The translations under genes were made by a program, and so were the position numbers. This document shows, piece by piece, positions 46,152 through 54,166 of a stretch of DNA of 64,000 nucleotides; the first letter of the stretch is position 1; each line of letters begins with the position of its first letter. The notes below the pieces were generated by a model that made no database searches, was not told where the DNA came from, and was given only the letters and a program-made list of their open reading frames with translations. Source of the stretch: Aromatoleum toluclasticum ATCC 700605. Its GTDB lineage: Bacteria; Pseudomonadota; Gammaproteobacteria; Burkholderiales; Rhodocyclaceae. The stretch covers positions 89,537 through 153,536 of the forward strand of contig NZ_KB899505.1 of NCBI RefSeq assembly GCF_000378245.1. Direction: 5' to 3'.

Positions 46152-46169
46152 GTTTACGTCAACGTAAAC
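46152..46169. promoter_or_regulatory. MerR-type operator palindrome
   Basis: GTTTACGT and ACGTAAAC, exact reverse complements with a 2-base centre. It lies downstream of the MerR-type gene and upstream of the GNAT-carbonic anhydrase gene. TTGACG (minus strand, 46174-46179) lies just upstream as a -35 box, so the palindrome falls in the spacer, where MerR-family regulators bind. It resembles the site I remember for LiuR, the MerR regulator of leucine and isoleucine catabolism. Confidence 0.75.
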
Positions 46170-46184
46170 TAACCGTCAAAAAAA

Positions 46185-46622
46185 TCAAGCCCCGGCGCGC
46201 ATGCGACGCACGACTTCCGCGCGCTCCTCGACGGCACGGGACGCATCATGGCCCAGGAGTTCGGAACATTGTTTCTCGAGCGAATCGATCTCGCCCAGCA
46301 CCGCCTCGATGTCCTCGCGCTGCTGCTCGAGCGCGGCACGCCGGTCGGCGAGCACGACCAGGAAGCGCAGCAGCTGGGGGGCCGCGTTGCGCACGCCGCC
46401 GTGCATCTCGATCAGCTCCTTGATCTCGGCGAGCGACAGGCCCAGGCGCTTGCCGCGCAGCGTCAGCTTGAGCCGGGTGCGGTCGGATTTCGTGTAAACC
46501 CGGGTGCGGCCGGCTCGCGACGGGTTCAGCAGACCCTGGTCTTCGTAGAAGCGGATCGCCCGTGGCGTCACGTCGAATTCCCGCGCGAGTTCGGTGATGG
46601 AGTAGGTTTGTTCGCTTGCCAT
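46185..46622 (-). CDS. MerR-family regulator (LiuR-like)
   Basis: A 145-residue MerR regulator. The winged helix-turn-helix is YSITELAREFDVTPRAIRFYEDQGLL (8-33), with RVYTKSDRTRLKLTLRGKRLG continuing the domain. A coiled-coil dimerisation helix (about 85-130) and a short effector region follow. There is no Cys cluster, so it is not a metal sensor. Such proteins next to branched-chain acyl-CoA catabolic genes are LiuR/acyl-CoA-type regulators. The matching palindrome at 46152-46169 lies between it and the operon. Confidence 0.9.
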   Translation of the reverse strand: MASEQTYSITELAREFDVTPRAIRFYEDQGLLNPSRAGRTRVYTKSDRTRLKLTLRGKRLGLSLAEIKELIEMHGGVRNAAPQLLRFLVVLADRRAALEQQREDIEAVLGEIDSLEKQCSELLGHDASRAVEERAEVVRRMRAGA

Positions 46623-46757
46623 TGGCCGACCGATCGAAGTAAAACCGGTCCGGAGAGGGCGCGTTGCGTGCCCACCAGCCCGGACAGGGCCGAAAAGTTA
46701 ACCAGAATTCGAGAGGCAGGGCAATGTCCGCCTGCCCCCTCCAACGGAGACAGTGCA

Positions 46758-47786
46758 ATGACGGCAACCGGAGAACTGCAGTACCCCTTCGATGACACCC
46801 CCGGTGCGGGCGAAGTGAAACAGGTCGCGCCCGGAGTGGGCTGGGTACGCATGCCGCTACCCTTCGCGCTCAATCACATCAATCTGTGGACGCTGGACGA
46901 CGGCGACTCGCTCACCGTCGTCGACACCGGTTTCGGCCTCGACGCGGTGCGCGACAACTGGAACGCGATCCTCGACCGCGACCGGCGCCCGCTGTCGCGG
47001 ATCGTCGTCACCCACAGCCACCCCGATCACCTCGGTCTCGCGAGCTGGCTCGCCGAACGCGACGGCGCGCCGGTGCAGATGACGCAGGGCGAATTCTTCA
47101 ACGGCCACGCGATCTGGAACCAGGTCGCGGGCAACGCCATCGATGAGATGGTCGCGCACTTCGCCGCCCACGGGCTCGACGCCGAACGCCAGGCGGAACT
47201 GCGCGAGCGTGGCAATTCGTACCGCAAGGGGGTCCCGGCCCTGCCGAAATCCTACCAGCGCATCTTCGACGGCGACGTGCTGCGCATCGGCACGCACGAC
47301 TGGCGTGTGATCGTCGGCTACGGTCACTCCCCCGAGCACGCGAGCCTGTATTGCGAGTCGCTCGGAGTGCTCATTTCGGGCGATATGCTGCTACCGCGCA
47401 TCTCGACAAACATCAGCGTTTACGCCCTCACCCCGGAAGACGATCTGCTCGGCTGGTTTCTCGAATCATTAAATCGCTTCAAGGACTTGCCCGACGATAC
47501 GCTCGTGCTACCATCACACGGGCATCCGTTCCGCGGCATCCGTGCGCGCATCGAACAACTCAATGCGCACCACCGTGAACGCTGCGATGCACTATTGGAC
47601 GAAATCAAGACCCCCCGCAGCGCAGGGGAACTGCTATCGACGCTGTTCCCCCGTGAGTTGGACACCCATCAGGTCATGTTCGCCATGGGAGAGGCGATTG
47701 CACACCTCAACTATCTCGTCGCGCGCGGCGAGATCCGCAGGGTGAGCGACCGGACAGGCATCATCCGATTCGAAAAATCAGAGTGA
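46758..47786 (+). CDS. MBL-fold metallo-hydrolase upstream of phaC
   Basis: A 342-residue metallo-beta-lactamase-fold hydrolase. The metal motif is HSHPDH in VVTHSHPDHLGLAS, with VIVGYGHSPEHASLY, VLISGDMLLPRISTN and LPSHGHPFRG giving the other ligands. A C-terminal helical domain of about 100 residues ends the protein. The ATG at 46758 has CGGAGAC upstream. The next gene is phaC, whose in-frame GTG would overlap this stop, so the two are probably one transcript. The substrate is unknown; an acyl-CoA or hydroxyacyl ester linked to PHB metabolism is a guess from position. Confidence 0.9.
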   Translation: MTATGELQYPFDDTPGAGEVKQVAPGVGWVRMPLPFALNHINLWTLDDGDSLTVVDTGFGLDAVRDNWNAILDRDRRPLSRIVVTHSHPDHLGLASWLAERDGAPVQMTQGEFFNGHAIWNQVAGNAIDEMVAHFAAHGLDAERQAELRERGNSYRKGVPALPKSYQRIFDGDVLRIGTHDWRVIVGYGHSPEHASLYCESLGVLISGDMLLPRISTNISVYALTPEDDLLGWFLESLNRFKDLPDDTLVLPSHGHPFRGIRARIEQLNAHHRERCDALLDEIKTPRSAGELLSTLFPRELDTHQVMFAMGEAIAHLNYLVARGEIRRVSDRTGIIRFEKSE

Positions 47787-47806
47787 AAACAGGAGCAAGA
47801 CTAGAG

Positions 47807-49630
47807 ATGGCCGCACCAACCCCCGAGACAGTATTCGCCGACCTGCCCGACCCCAAGGAAGTCGCGAAAACCTATGCCGAGGTGGCCCAGCGCGCCTCGC
47901 ACCTCATCAGCGAACACGTCCAGCGCCAGCTGAAGAAAGGGGTTTCCACCCCCAGCGACGAACTGGGCATTGCGCAGGCCTTCATGGACATGATGGCCAA
48001 GCTGCTGGCCAATCCGTACAAGCTGGCGCAATCGCAGATGAACCTGGTGTGGGACTACTTCTCGCTGTGGCAGCACTCGATGCTGCGCGTGATGGGGATG
48101 CAGGGCACGCCGATCGCCCAGCCGGACAAGACCGACAAGCGCTTCAAGGACGAGCAGTGGGAAGAGCACTTCCTGTTCGACTTCATCAAGCAGTCCTACC
48201 TGATCGCCGCGCGCCACGTGCATGACACCGTGTGCTGCGTCGACGGCCTCGACGAGCAGACGCAGAAGAAGGTCAATTTCTACACGCGCCAGTACATCGA
48301 CGCGCTGTCGCCGTCGAACTTCGCGCTGACCAACCCGGAAGTGTTCCGCGAGACGGTCAAGAACAACGGCCAGAACCTGATCAAGGGCCTCAACAACCTG
48401 CTGCGCGACATGGAAGACGGCGGCGGCCAGCTGCGCGTGCGCATGACCGACACCAGCGCCTTCGAGCTGGGCAAGAACGTCGGCACGACGCCGGGCAAGG
48501 TCGTGTTCCAGACCGACATGATGCAGCTGATCCAGTACACGCCGACGACGCAGAAGGCCTACAAGCGCCCGCTGCTGATCGTGCCGCCGTGGATCAACAA
48601 GTTCTACATCCTCGACCTGCGCGAGAAGAACTCGTACGTGAAGTGGTGCGTCGACCAGGGCCACACCGTGTTCGTGATCTCGTGGGTGAACCCGGACGAG
48701 CGCCTCGCAAACAAGACCTTCGAATCCTACGTGCTCGAAGGTATCGTCGCCGCGCTGGACGCGATCGAGAAGCAGACCGGCGAGAAGGAAGTGAACGCCT
48801 GCGGGTACTGCCTGGGCGGCACGCTGCTGGCGACCACGCTGGCCTATCTCGCGGCCAAGAAGCAGAAGCGCATCGCCGCGGCGACCTTCTTCACGACCAT
48901 GACCGACTTCTCGGACCCGGGCGAGCTGGGCGTGTTCATCGACGAGCAGCAGGTGTCCAGCCTCGAGAAGAAGATGTTCGAGCGCGGCTACCTCGAAGGC
49001 GCCGAGATGGCGGGCACCTTCAACATGATGCGTGCCAACGACCTGATCTGGTCCTTCGTCGTCAATAACTACCTGATGGGCAAGGATCCCTTCCCCTTCG
49101 ACCTGCTGTACTGGAACTCCGACTCGACGCGCATGCCGGCGAAGATGCACAGCTTCTACCTGCGCGCGATGTACATGGAAAACCGCCTGGTGCAGCCCGG
49201 CGGCATCGAGATCGACGGCGTGCCGATCGACCTCGGCAAGATCAAGACGCCGTGCTACTTCATCTCGACGCTGGAAGACCACATCGCGCCGTGGAAGAGC
49301 ACCTTCACCGGCGCGACCAAGTTCGGCGGCCCGGTGCGCTTCGTGCTGGGCGGCTCGGGCCACATCGCGGGCATCGTCAACCCGCCGGTCGCGAACAAGT
49401 ACGGCTACTGGCTGAACCCGGCCGCCAAGCTCGCCGAAGACGCCGACAAGTGGTTCGAGGGCGCCGAACACCAGCAAGGCTCGTGGTGGACCGACTGGCA
49501 GTCCTGGGTCACCGCACACGACGCGGAGCAGGTCGACGTGCGCGATCCGGCCAAGGGCAAGCTGAAGGCGCTGGAAGACGCCCCGGGCTCCTATGTCAAG
49601 ATCCGTCTCGACGCTCAAGAGGCCGCTTGA
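47807..49630 (+). CDS. phaC: Class I poly(3-hydroxyalkanoate) synthase
   Basis: Polymerises (R)-3-hydroxybutyryl-CoA into PHB granules. The 607-residue protein has the lipase-like box NACGYCLGGTLLA with the nucleophile Cys335, and the triad Asp and His in STLEDHIAPW and GGSGHIAGIVNPP. The N-terminal domain (1-200) is typical of class I. I chose ATG 47807 with AGGAG about 11 bases upstream; a GTG at 47783 overlapping the preceding stop would add 8 residues. No phaA/phaB follow here. A palindromic hairpin follows. Confidence 0.96.
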   Translation: MAAPTPETVFADLPDPKEVAKTYAEVAQRASHLISEHVQRQLKKGVSTPSDELGIAQAFMDMMAKLLANPYKLAQSQMNLVWDYFSLWQHSMLRVMGMQGTPIAQPDKTDKRFKDEQWEEHFLFDFIKQSYLIAARHVHDTVCCVDGLDEQTQKKVNFYTRQYIDALSPSNFALTNPEVFRETVKNNGQNLIKGLNNLLRDMEDGGGQLRVRMTDTSAFELGKNVGTTPGKVVFQTDMMQLIQYTPTTQKAYKRPLLIVPPWINKFYILDLREKNSYVKWCVDQGHTVFVISWVNPDERLANKTFESYVLEGIVAALDAIEKQTGEKEVNACGYCLGGTLLATTLAYLAAKKQKRIAAATFFTTMTDFSDPGELGVFIDEQQVSSLEKKMFERGYLEGAEMAGTFNMMRANDLIWSFVVNNYLMGKDPFPFDLLYWNSDSTRMPAKMHSFYLRAMYMENRLVQPGGIEIDGVPIDLGKIKTPCYFISTLEDHIAPWKSTFTGATKFGGPVRFVLGGSGHIAGIVNPPVANKYGYWLNPAAKLAEDADKWFEGAEHQQGSWWTDWQSWVTAHDAEQVDVRDPAKGKLKALEDAPGSYVKIRLDAQEAA

Positions 49631-49664
49631 TCCCCGCCTGATCCGTATGCGGCGACAATGAACG

Positions 49665-49686
49665 CGAGGGGGCCCCGGCCCCCTCG
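49665..49686 (+). terminator. GC-rich hairpin after phaC
   Basis: CGAGGGGGCC pairs exactly with GGCCCCCTCG around a 2-base loop. No T-run follows, so it may be a weak terminator or a 3'-end stabiliser. Confidence 0.55.
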
Positions 49687-49735
49687 TCGTCGTTTACCGC
49701 CACCCCCGACGCCAATCCGCCCTTCGGCCTCCGCG

Positions 49736-50224
49736 ATGACCGCCACCCCACTTCCACCCTCACCTGCCCCTGCCCCATCAGCCCTGCGTCTCGTGCTCGA
49801 CACGAACACCGTGATGGCACTGTGGGCGTTCGAGGATCCGAAGCTCGCGCACCTGCGTGCGCTGATCGACGGCGGCGCGCCGCGACTGCTCGTCAATGAC
49901 TTGACGCTGGAAGAACTGCGGCGCGTGCTCGCCTACCGCCAGTTCGGGATCCCTGCGGAACGGCAGGCCGCGATCCTCGCCGCCTATGCGGCCCGCGCCA
50001 CCGTACTACCCGCGCGGGAGGATGCGAACGCCCCAGCCCTGCCCGCGTGCCGCGACGCCGACGACCAGAAATTCCTCGAACTCGCGCGCGACGGCGGCGC
50101 AACGCATCTCGTGAGCCGCGACAAGCTGCTGCTCAAGCTCAACCGCCACCGGCTGGTGAAGCCGCTGTTCGCGATCCTGAGCCCGGAAGCCCTGCAGGAC
50201 ACGCTGCGGCTCGCCACGCTGTAG
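49736..50224 (+). CDS. PIN-domain protein (putative toxin-type RNase), solitary
   Basis: A 162-residue PIN nuclease fold protein. LVLDTNTVMALW gives the first acidic residue, VNDLTLEELRRVLAY the second, and ACRDADDQKFLELARDGGATHLVSRDKLLLKL the third and the conserved SRD. It fits the PIN family labelled toxin-antitoxin components, but there is no small antitoxin gene on either side. I used the ATG at 49736; the Pro-rich stretch before residue 20 may be dispensable. It follows phaC and runs into REP copy C at its stop codon. Confidence 0.85.
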   Translation: MTATPLPPSPAPAPSALRLVLDTNTVMALWAFEDPKLAHLRALIDGGAPRLLVNDLTLEELRRVLAYRQFGIPAERQAAILAAYAARATVLPAREDANAPALPACRDADDQKFLELARDGGATHLVSRDKLLLKLNRHRLVKPLFAILSPEALQDTLRLATL

Positions 50225-50310
50225 GGCGGGAGGAGCCGAAGGCGTATCCCGCCGTGCGGCGGTCGGGGCGAGCAGGATGGCGGGATACGCTACGCTGCTC
50301 CCGCCCTACG
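50221..50310. repeat. REP-like palindromic repeat, copy C
   Basis: The left arm GTAGGGCGGGAGGAGCCGAA (50221) runs to TATCCCGCC (50253); the right arm GGCGGGATACGCTACGCTGC to CCCGCCCTACG ends at 50310. It overlaps the last bases of the PIN gene (the stop codon TAG is the first part of the repeat). The 11-bp ends CGTAGGGCGGG/CCCGCCCTACG are shared with copy B. Confidence 0.88.
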
Positions 50311-50359
50311 TGTCGACGGACCAAATCCCGCCGGCCGCCGAAACGGCGGATTCCATGCG

Positions 50360-51199
50360 TTACGCGCAGCCAGCAAGCGCGCGGCGCAACGCGGCGAGGT
50401 GGCGCAGGCCAGAGGGCGCGCGACTGCCGTACCAGGATGTCATTTCGCCATCGATCAGCGACACGGGACGACCGGAAAGGGCCGCAACTTCGGCGAGGTG
50501 CATTTCGCGGAAGCGGTAGGGCTCGGTCGACAGGAACACGCGGGCGACCTCCGCCATCCACGGCGCCTGCCAGTCGATCGAGGGGTAGCGGTCGGAGGTC
50601 CCGACGGGAAGCGTGTCCCACCCCACCTCGGCCAGCGTCGCGGAGATGTAGGTGTCGCGCGCGACACTCATCCACGGCTCGCGCCAGATCAGGTAGAGCG
50701 CCGCCTCACGCGGCAACGCACCCGCGACGGCGCGCGCTTCGGCGAGCGCGGCCTCGAGCTCCGCGGCGAGGCGATCCGCCTGCTCGGTGCAGCCGAAAAT
50801 GCCGCCGAAGAGGCGATACAGGCCGAGATTGTCCGCCGGCGTGCAGGGATGGGTCACGATCACGTTCGGCACGAAGGCAGCGAGCTCCTCCACCGTCTCG
50901 CGCCGGTTCTCGTCGATATTGACGATCAGATGGGTCGGCGCGAGCGCACGCACGACATCCATCTTCACGTCCTTCGTGCCACCGACCTTGGGCACGGCCT
51001 TCAGGACATCGCGCGGATGCACGCAGAAGCCCGTGCGCCCCACCAGACGGTCGGCCTGCCCGAGCTCGCACACGAGTTCAGTCAGCGAGGGCACGAGCGA
51101 CACGATGCGCACGTCGCCGCCGGCGGGCCGGTGTTCGGCGCCGAGTGCGTCGCGGAGGATCGGGGCGGCGTTGGCCACGGGAGGCATTTTCATCGACAT
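50360..51199 (-). CDS. Helical-backbone metal receptor / BtuF-like binding protein without signal peptide
   Basis: A 279-residue protein of the periplasmic-binding-protein type III fold (TroA/BtuF-like). VRIVSLVPSLTELVCELG and HLIVNIDENRRETVEEL mark the first lobe, and the long backbone helix and YLIWREPWMSVARDTYISATLAEVG the second. Most relatives bind vitamin B12 or a metal-siderophore in the periplasm. Here the start (MSMKMPPVANAAP) lacks a signal peptide, so the protein should stay in the cytosol. No ABC transporter genes adjoin. AGG precedes ATG 51199. Function unknown. Confidence 0.82.
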   Translation of the reverse strand: MSMKMPPVANAAPILRDALGAEHRPAGGDVRIVSLVPSLTELVCELGQADRLVGRTGFCVHPRDVLKAVPKVGGTKDVKMDVVRALAPTHLIVNIDENRRETVEELAAFVPNVIVTHPCTPADNLGLYRLFGGIFGCTEQADRLAAELEAALAEARAVAGALPREAALYLIWREPWMSVARDTYISATLAEVGWDTLPVGTSDRYPSIDWQAPWMAEVARVFLSTEPYRFREMHLAEVAALSGRPVSLIDGEMTSWYGSRAPSGLRHLAALRRALAGCA

Positions 51200-51377
51200 G
51201 AGACCTGAACGGGAATCGCTCGCAATTGTAGGGCAGGCGCAGCACACGTGCGCATTGGGGCCGATGCCCTCGTCCTAGACGACGTTCCCACCGAGGGAAT
51301 GCACCAATTTTTTCCCTGTTTCGGGATGTTGCGTTGCAGTATGCTTAGCCCCCCAAACAGAACGTCCAGGGGTTGTC

Positions 51378-53288
51378 GTGCACACTGCCGACCGTGCGGA
51401 ACACCCGACCGATGCACCCGCCACCCACACGCAAACCGGCCTCGCCGGACTCGCCGTTGCCGCGATTGGCGTCGTCTACGGCGACATCGGCACCAGCCCG
51501 CTCTACACGCTGAAGGAAGTATTCAACGGCCCGCACGCCGTGCCGGTGACGCCGGAAAACGTGTACGGGATCCTGTCGCTGGTGTTCTGGGCGCTGATGC
51601 TGGTGGTGTCGGCGAAATACGTCGTGTTCATCACGCGTGCCGACAACCGCGGCGAGGGCGGCATCATGGCGCTGACCTCGCTGGCGCTGCGCGTGGTCCC
51701 GGACGGCCGCAAGGCTTGGGTGCTATCGTCACTGGGCGTATTCGGCGCAGCGCTGTTCTACGGCGACGGCATGATCACGCCGGCGATCTCGGTGCTGTCG
51801 GCGGTCGAAGGCCTTGAAGTCGCGACACCGGCCTTCGCGCCCTATGTGCTGCCGATCGCGCTCGTGGTCCTCGTCGGCCTGTTCATGATGCAGCGCCACG
51901 GCACCAACCGCGTCGGCGCGGTCTTCGGGCCGGTAATGGTGTGCTGGTTCCTCCTGTTGGCGGCACTGGGCATCTCCGGCATCCGCCTGCACCCGGAAAT
52001 CCTCGGCGCGCTGAACCCCATGTGGGCGCTGGGCTTTCTCGCCGACAACCCGCTACTGGGCTGGCTCGGCCTGGGCGCCGTGGTGCTCGCGATCACCGGC
52101 GGCGAGGCGCTGTACGCGGACATGGGCCACTTCGGCCGCAAGCCGATCAAGCTCGCGTGGTTCACGGTCGTGTTCCCGGCCCTGTACCTGAACTACCTCG
52201 GCCAGGGTGCGCTGATCCTCGAGCACCCCGACAACGTGCGCAACCCTTTCTACCTGCTGGTGCCGGACGAACTGGTCTATCCGATGGTCGGCATGGCGAC
52301 GCTCGCGACCATCATCGCGAGCCAGGCAGTGATTTCGGGCGCCTATTCGCTGACGCGCCAGGCGATGCAGCTCGGCTACGCGCCGCGCATGCGCACAATC
52401 TTCACGTCGGCGCGCGAGATGGGCCAGATCTACGTGCCGAGCATCAACTGGATGCTCCTCGGCGCGGTGATCGCGCTGGTCGTCGGCTTCCGCTCGTCGA
52501 GCGCGCTGGCCTCGGCCTACGGCATCGCCGTGACGATGACGATGATGATCGACACGGTGCTTGCCTTCGTCGTCGTACGCGCGCTGTGGGGCTGGGGAAA
52601 AGTTCAGGCAGGCATATTCCTGGCCGTGTTCCTCGCCGTCGATGTCGCCTTCTTCTCCGCAACCACGGTGAAGATCATCGCCGGCGGCTGGTTCCCGCTG
52701 TTGATCGGCGCGGTGATCTTCACCTTCCTGACGACCTGGAAGCGCGGGCGCGCGATGCTCAACAGCCGCATCCGCACCGATACCATCCCGCTCGACCTGT
52801 TCATCCATTCGATGTTCACCAGCCCTCCGCCGCGCGTCGCGGGCACCGCGGTGTTCCTGACGACCTGGCTCGACGGCGTGCCGCGCGCGCTGCTGCACAA
52901 CCTGCTGCACAACAAGGTGCTGCACGAGCGCGTGGTGCTGCTGAAGGTGCACACCGCGGATGTCTCCCACGTCGAGGAAAAGGACCGCATCGAGGTCGAG
53001 GAGATCGACTACGGCTTCTACCGCCTGGGCCTGACCTTCGGCTTCATGGACGATCCGGACATCCCCGCCGAGCTGGTGCGCTGCGCCGAGCACGGGCTGG
53101 CCTTCGAGACCATGGAGACTTCGTTCTTCCTCGGCCGCGAAACCATCGTCCGGCGCATGGGCTCGGGCATGGCACGCTGGCGCGAGCGCCTCTTCATCGT
53201 CATGTTCCGCAATGCAGGCAGCGCGGCCGACTACTTTCACCTGCCGCCGAACCGCGTTGTGGAACTGGGTACCCAAGTCGAGCTATGA
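51378..53288 (+). CDS. kup: Potassium transporter Kup
   Basis: A 636-residue low-affinity K+/H+ symporter with twelve membrane helices. The N-terminal AAIGVVYGDIGTSPLYTLKEVF and the segment SLGVFGAALFYGDGMITPAISVLSAVEG are Kup/HAK hallmarks, and GGEALYADMGHFG contains the conserved Glu. A C-terminal cytosolic domain of about 160 residues follows. It starts at GTG with CAGGGG upstream. The next seven genes follow on the same strand with only 41 bases between, so co-transcription with kup is possible. Confidence 0.96.
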   Translation: MHTADRAEHPTDAPATHTQTGLAGLAVAAIGVVYGDIGTSPLYTLKEVFNGPHAVPVTPENVYGILSLVFWALMLVVSAKYVVFITRADNRGEGGIMALTSLALRVVPDGRKAWVLSSLGVFGAALFYGDGMITPAISVLSAVEGLEVATPAFAPYVLPIALVVLVGLFMMQRHGTNRVGAVFGPVMVCWFLLLAALGISGIRLHPEILGALNPMWALGFLADNPLLGWLGLGAVVLAITGGEALYADMGHFGRKPIKLAWFTVVFPALYLNYLGQGALILEHPDNVRNPFYLLVPDELVYPMVGMATLATIIASQAVISGAYSLTRQAMQLGYAPRMRTIFTSAREMGQIYVPSINWMLLGAVIALVVGFRSSSALASAYGIAVTMTMMIDTVLAFVVVRALWGWGKVQAGIFLAVFLAVDVAFFSATTVKIIAGGWFPLLIGAVIFTFLTTWKRGRAMLNSRIRTDTIPLDLFIHSMFTSPPPRVAGTAVFLTTWLDGVPRALLHNLLHNKVLHERVVLLKVHTADVSHVEEKDRIEVEEIDYGFYRLGLTFGFMDDPDIPAELVRCAEHGLAFETMETSFFLGRETIVRRMGSGMARWRERLFIVMFRNAGSAADYFHLPPNRVVELGTQVEL

Positions 53289-53329
53289 TCTAAGGTAATC
53301 GGCCTTCCGGCCAGGGAGGGTACGTCCGC

Positions 53330-53785
53330 ATGAATTGGATCGTCTCGGCAGTACCCGGCCGCATCCGGATCCGCGACACCCGGTTGCGCGACGCGGCGCG
53401 ACAGGAGCGATTGGGCGCCATCCTCGCGGAAATCGACGGAGTCGTCGAAGTCGAGGGCAATCCGCGCACCGGCAGCATGCTTTTGCGCTATACCCCGGAA
53501 CACACGACGCGCGTAGAGATGGAAGCCCGCGTGTCGGCCGCCGTCGGCACCGAGCTTGCGCCGCAGCCTGTCGCACAGGAGCCAGCCCCCGCCCGCACGC
53601 CGCGACGCTGGCAGCGCGACCGGAAGCTCAACACCTGGGCGAAATACGGCATGCTCGGTAGCCTGGGCGTCTCGCTCGCGCTGGCCGCGGCCGGCAGCAA
53701 GAAGGCCCACGCGGCCACGGGGGGGCTGTTCCTCGGCCTGCTCGGCATCCATATGGCGGTACACCGCCGTCATCTGTTCAAATAG
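53330..53785 (+). CDS. HMA-like domain protein with C-terminal membrane helix (ferrosome-type cluster, gene 1)
   Basis: A 151-residue protein. Residues 1-70 form an HMA-like ferredoxin fold with the motif VPGRIRIRDTRLRD and no CxxC. It is the same motif type (xGRxRx) as in gene 2 and the N-terminus of the ATPase. A Pro-rich linker (about 78-92) and one membrane hairpin (WAKYGMLGSLGVSLALAAAG, then GGLFLGLLGIHMAVHRR) follow. AGGGAGGG precedes the ATG by ten bases. It is the first of seven closely packed genes on the plus strand. HMA proteins usually carry metals by CxxC; lacking it, this one may have a structural or assembly role. Confidence 0.8.
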   Translation: MNWIVSAVPGRIRIRDTRLRDAARQERLGAILAEIDGVVEVEGNPRTGSMLLRYTPEHTTRVEMEARVSAAVGTELAPQPVAQEPAPARTPRRWQRDRKLNTWAKYGMLGSLGVSLALAAAGSKKAHAATGGLFLGLLGIHMAVHRRHLFK

Positions 53786-53830
53786 CCGGCGCAATTCCGC
53801 CGCCACTCCCGGATCGATCCACACCATTCC

Positions 53831-54166
53831 ATGGACGCCTTCGAGCAACTGCAACGCTTCTCGCGCAAGCTGCGCATCGCCCACCACATCCCGGGGCGCA
53901 TCCGCCTCAAGCTCGAGGCCGATCTCGACCAGGGCCAGATGGACGCGATCGGCGATGCGAAACGCTTCGGCCAGGCGCTCGACGACATCCCCGGAATCCG
54001 CTCGGTCAAGCTGAACCTGCTCGCCCGCTCATGCACCGTCGAGTACGACACCGGGGCGATCCCCGCCACGGCGTGGCCGGACCTGCTCGGCGGCGTGCGC
54101 TCGCCTGCGGCCGAGGTCCTGCTCGACATCCTCGTCGCCAAACACCGCGAGGTGACGGATGCGTAA
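53831..54166 (+). CDS. Soluble HMA-like domain protein (ferrosome-type cluster, gene 2)
   Basis: A 111-residue soluble protein with the motif IAHHIPGRIRLKLE near residue 20 and DDIPGIRSVKLNLLARSCTVEYD, an HMA-like beta-alpha-beta fold without CxxC. It has no membrane segment. The stop overlaps the next gene by 8 bases. Sequence likeness to gene 1 and the ATPase N-terminus shows the three share a domain. Function is unknown; by context it belongs to a metal-organelle system. Confidence 0.8.
   Translation: MDAFEQLQRFSRKLRIAHHIPGRIRLKLEADLDQGQMDAIGDAKRFGQALDDIPGIRSVKLNLLARSCTVEYDTGAIPATAWPDLLGGVRSPAAEVLLDILVAKHREVTDA

Noticed and set aside
46248..46757. N-terminal extension of the MBL hydrolase frame
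   Set aside because: It lies antisense to the MerR gene and has no homology; the ATG at 46758 has a ribosome binding site and family-like start.
50221..50310. Possible miniature transposon next to the PIN gene
   Set aside because: No target-site duplication is visible and the same unit occurs as a half-copy at 59348, which fits a REP element better.
52053..53276. Long minus-strand ORF opposite kup (and similar ones opposite phaC at 47801-49618, the P1B ATPase at 55845-58193 and the cytochrome at 22325-24454)
   Set aside because: They are His/Arg/Asp-rich translations typical of the antisense of high-GC genes, match no family, and lie wholly over well-supported genes.
53289..53329. Fur box upstream of the ferrosome-like cluster
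   Set aside because: I looked for a GATAATNATTATC-like site here and in the end of kup and saw none, so iron control is not supported by sequence.
53330..54166. Copper chaperone assignment for the two HMA-like proteins
   Set aside because: Neither has the CxxC metal motif; the shared GRxR motif and gene context point away from copper handling.
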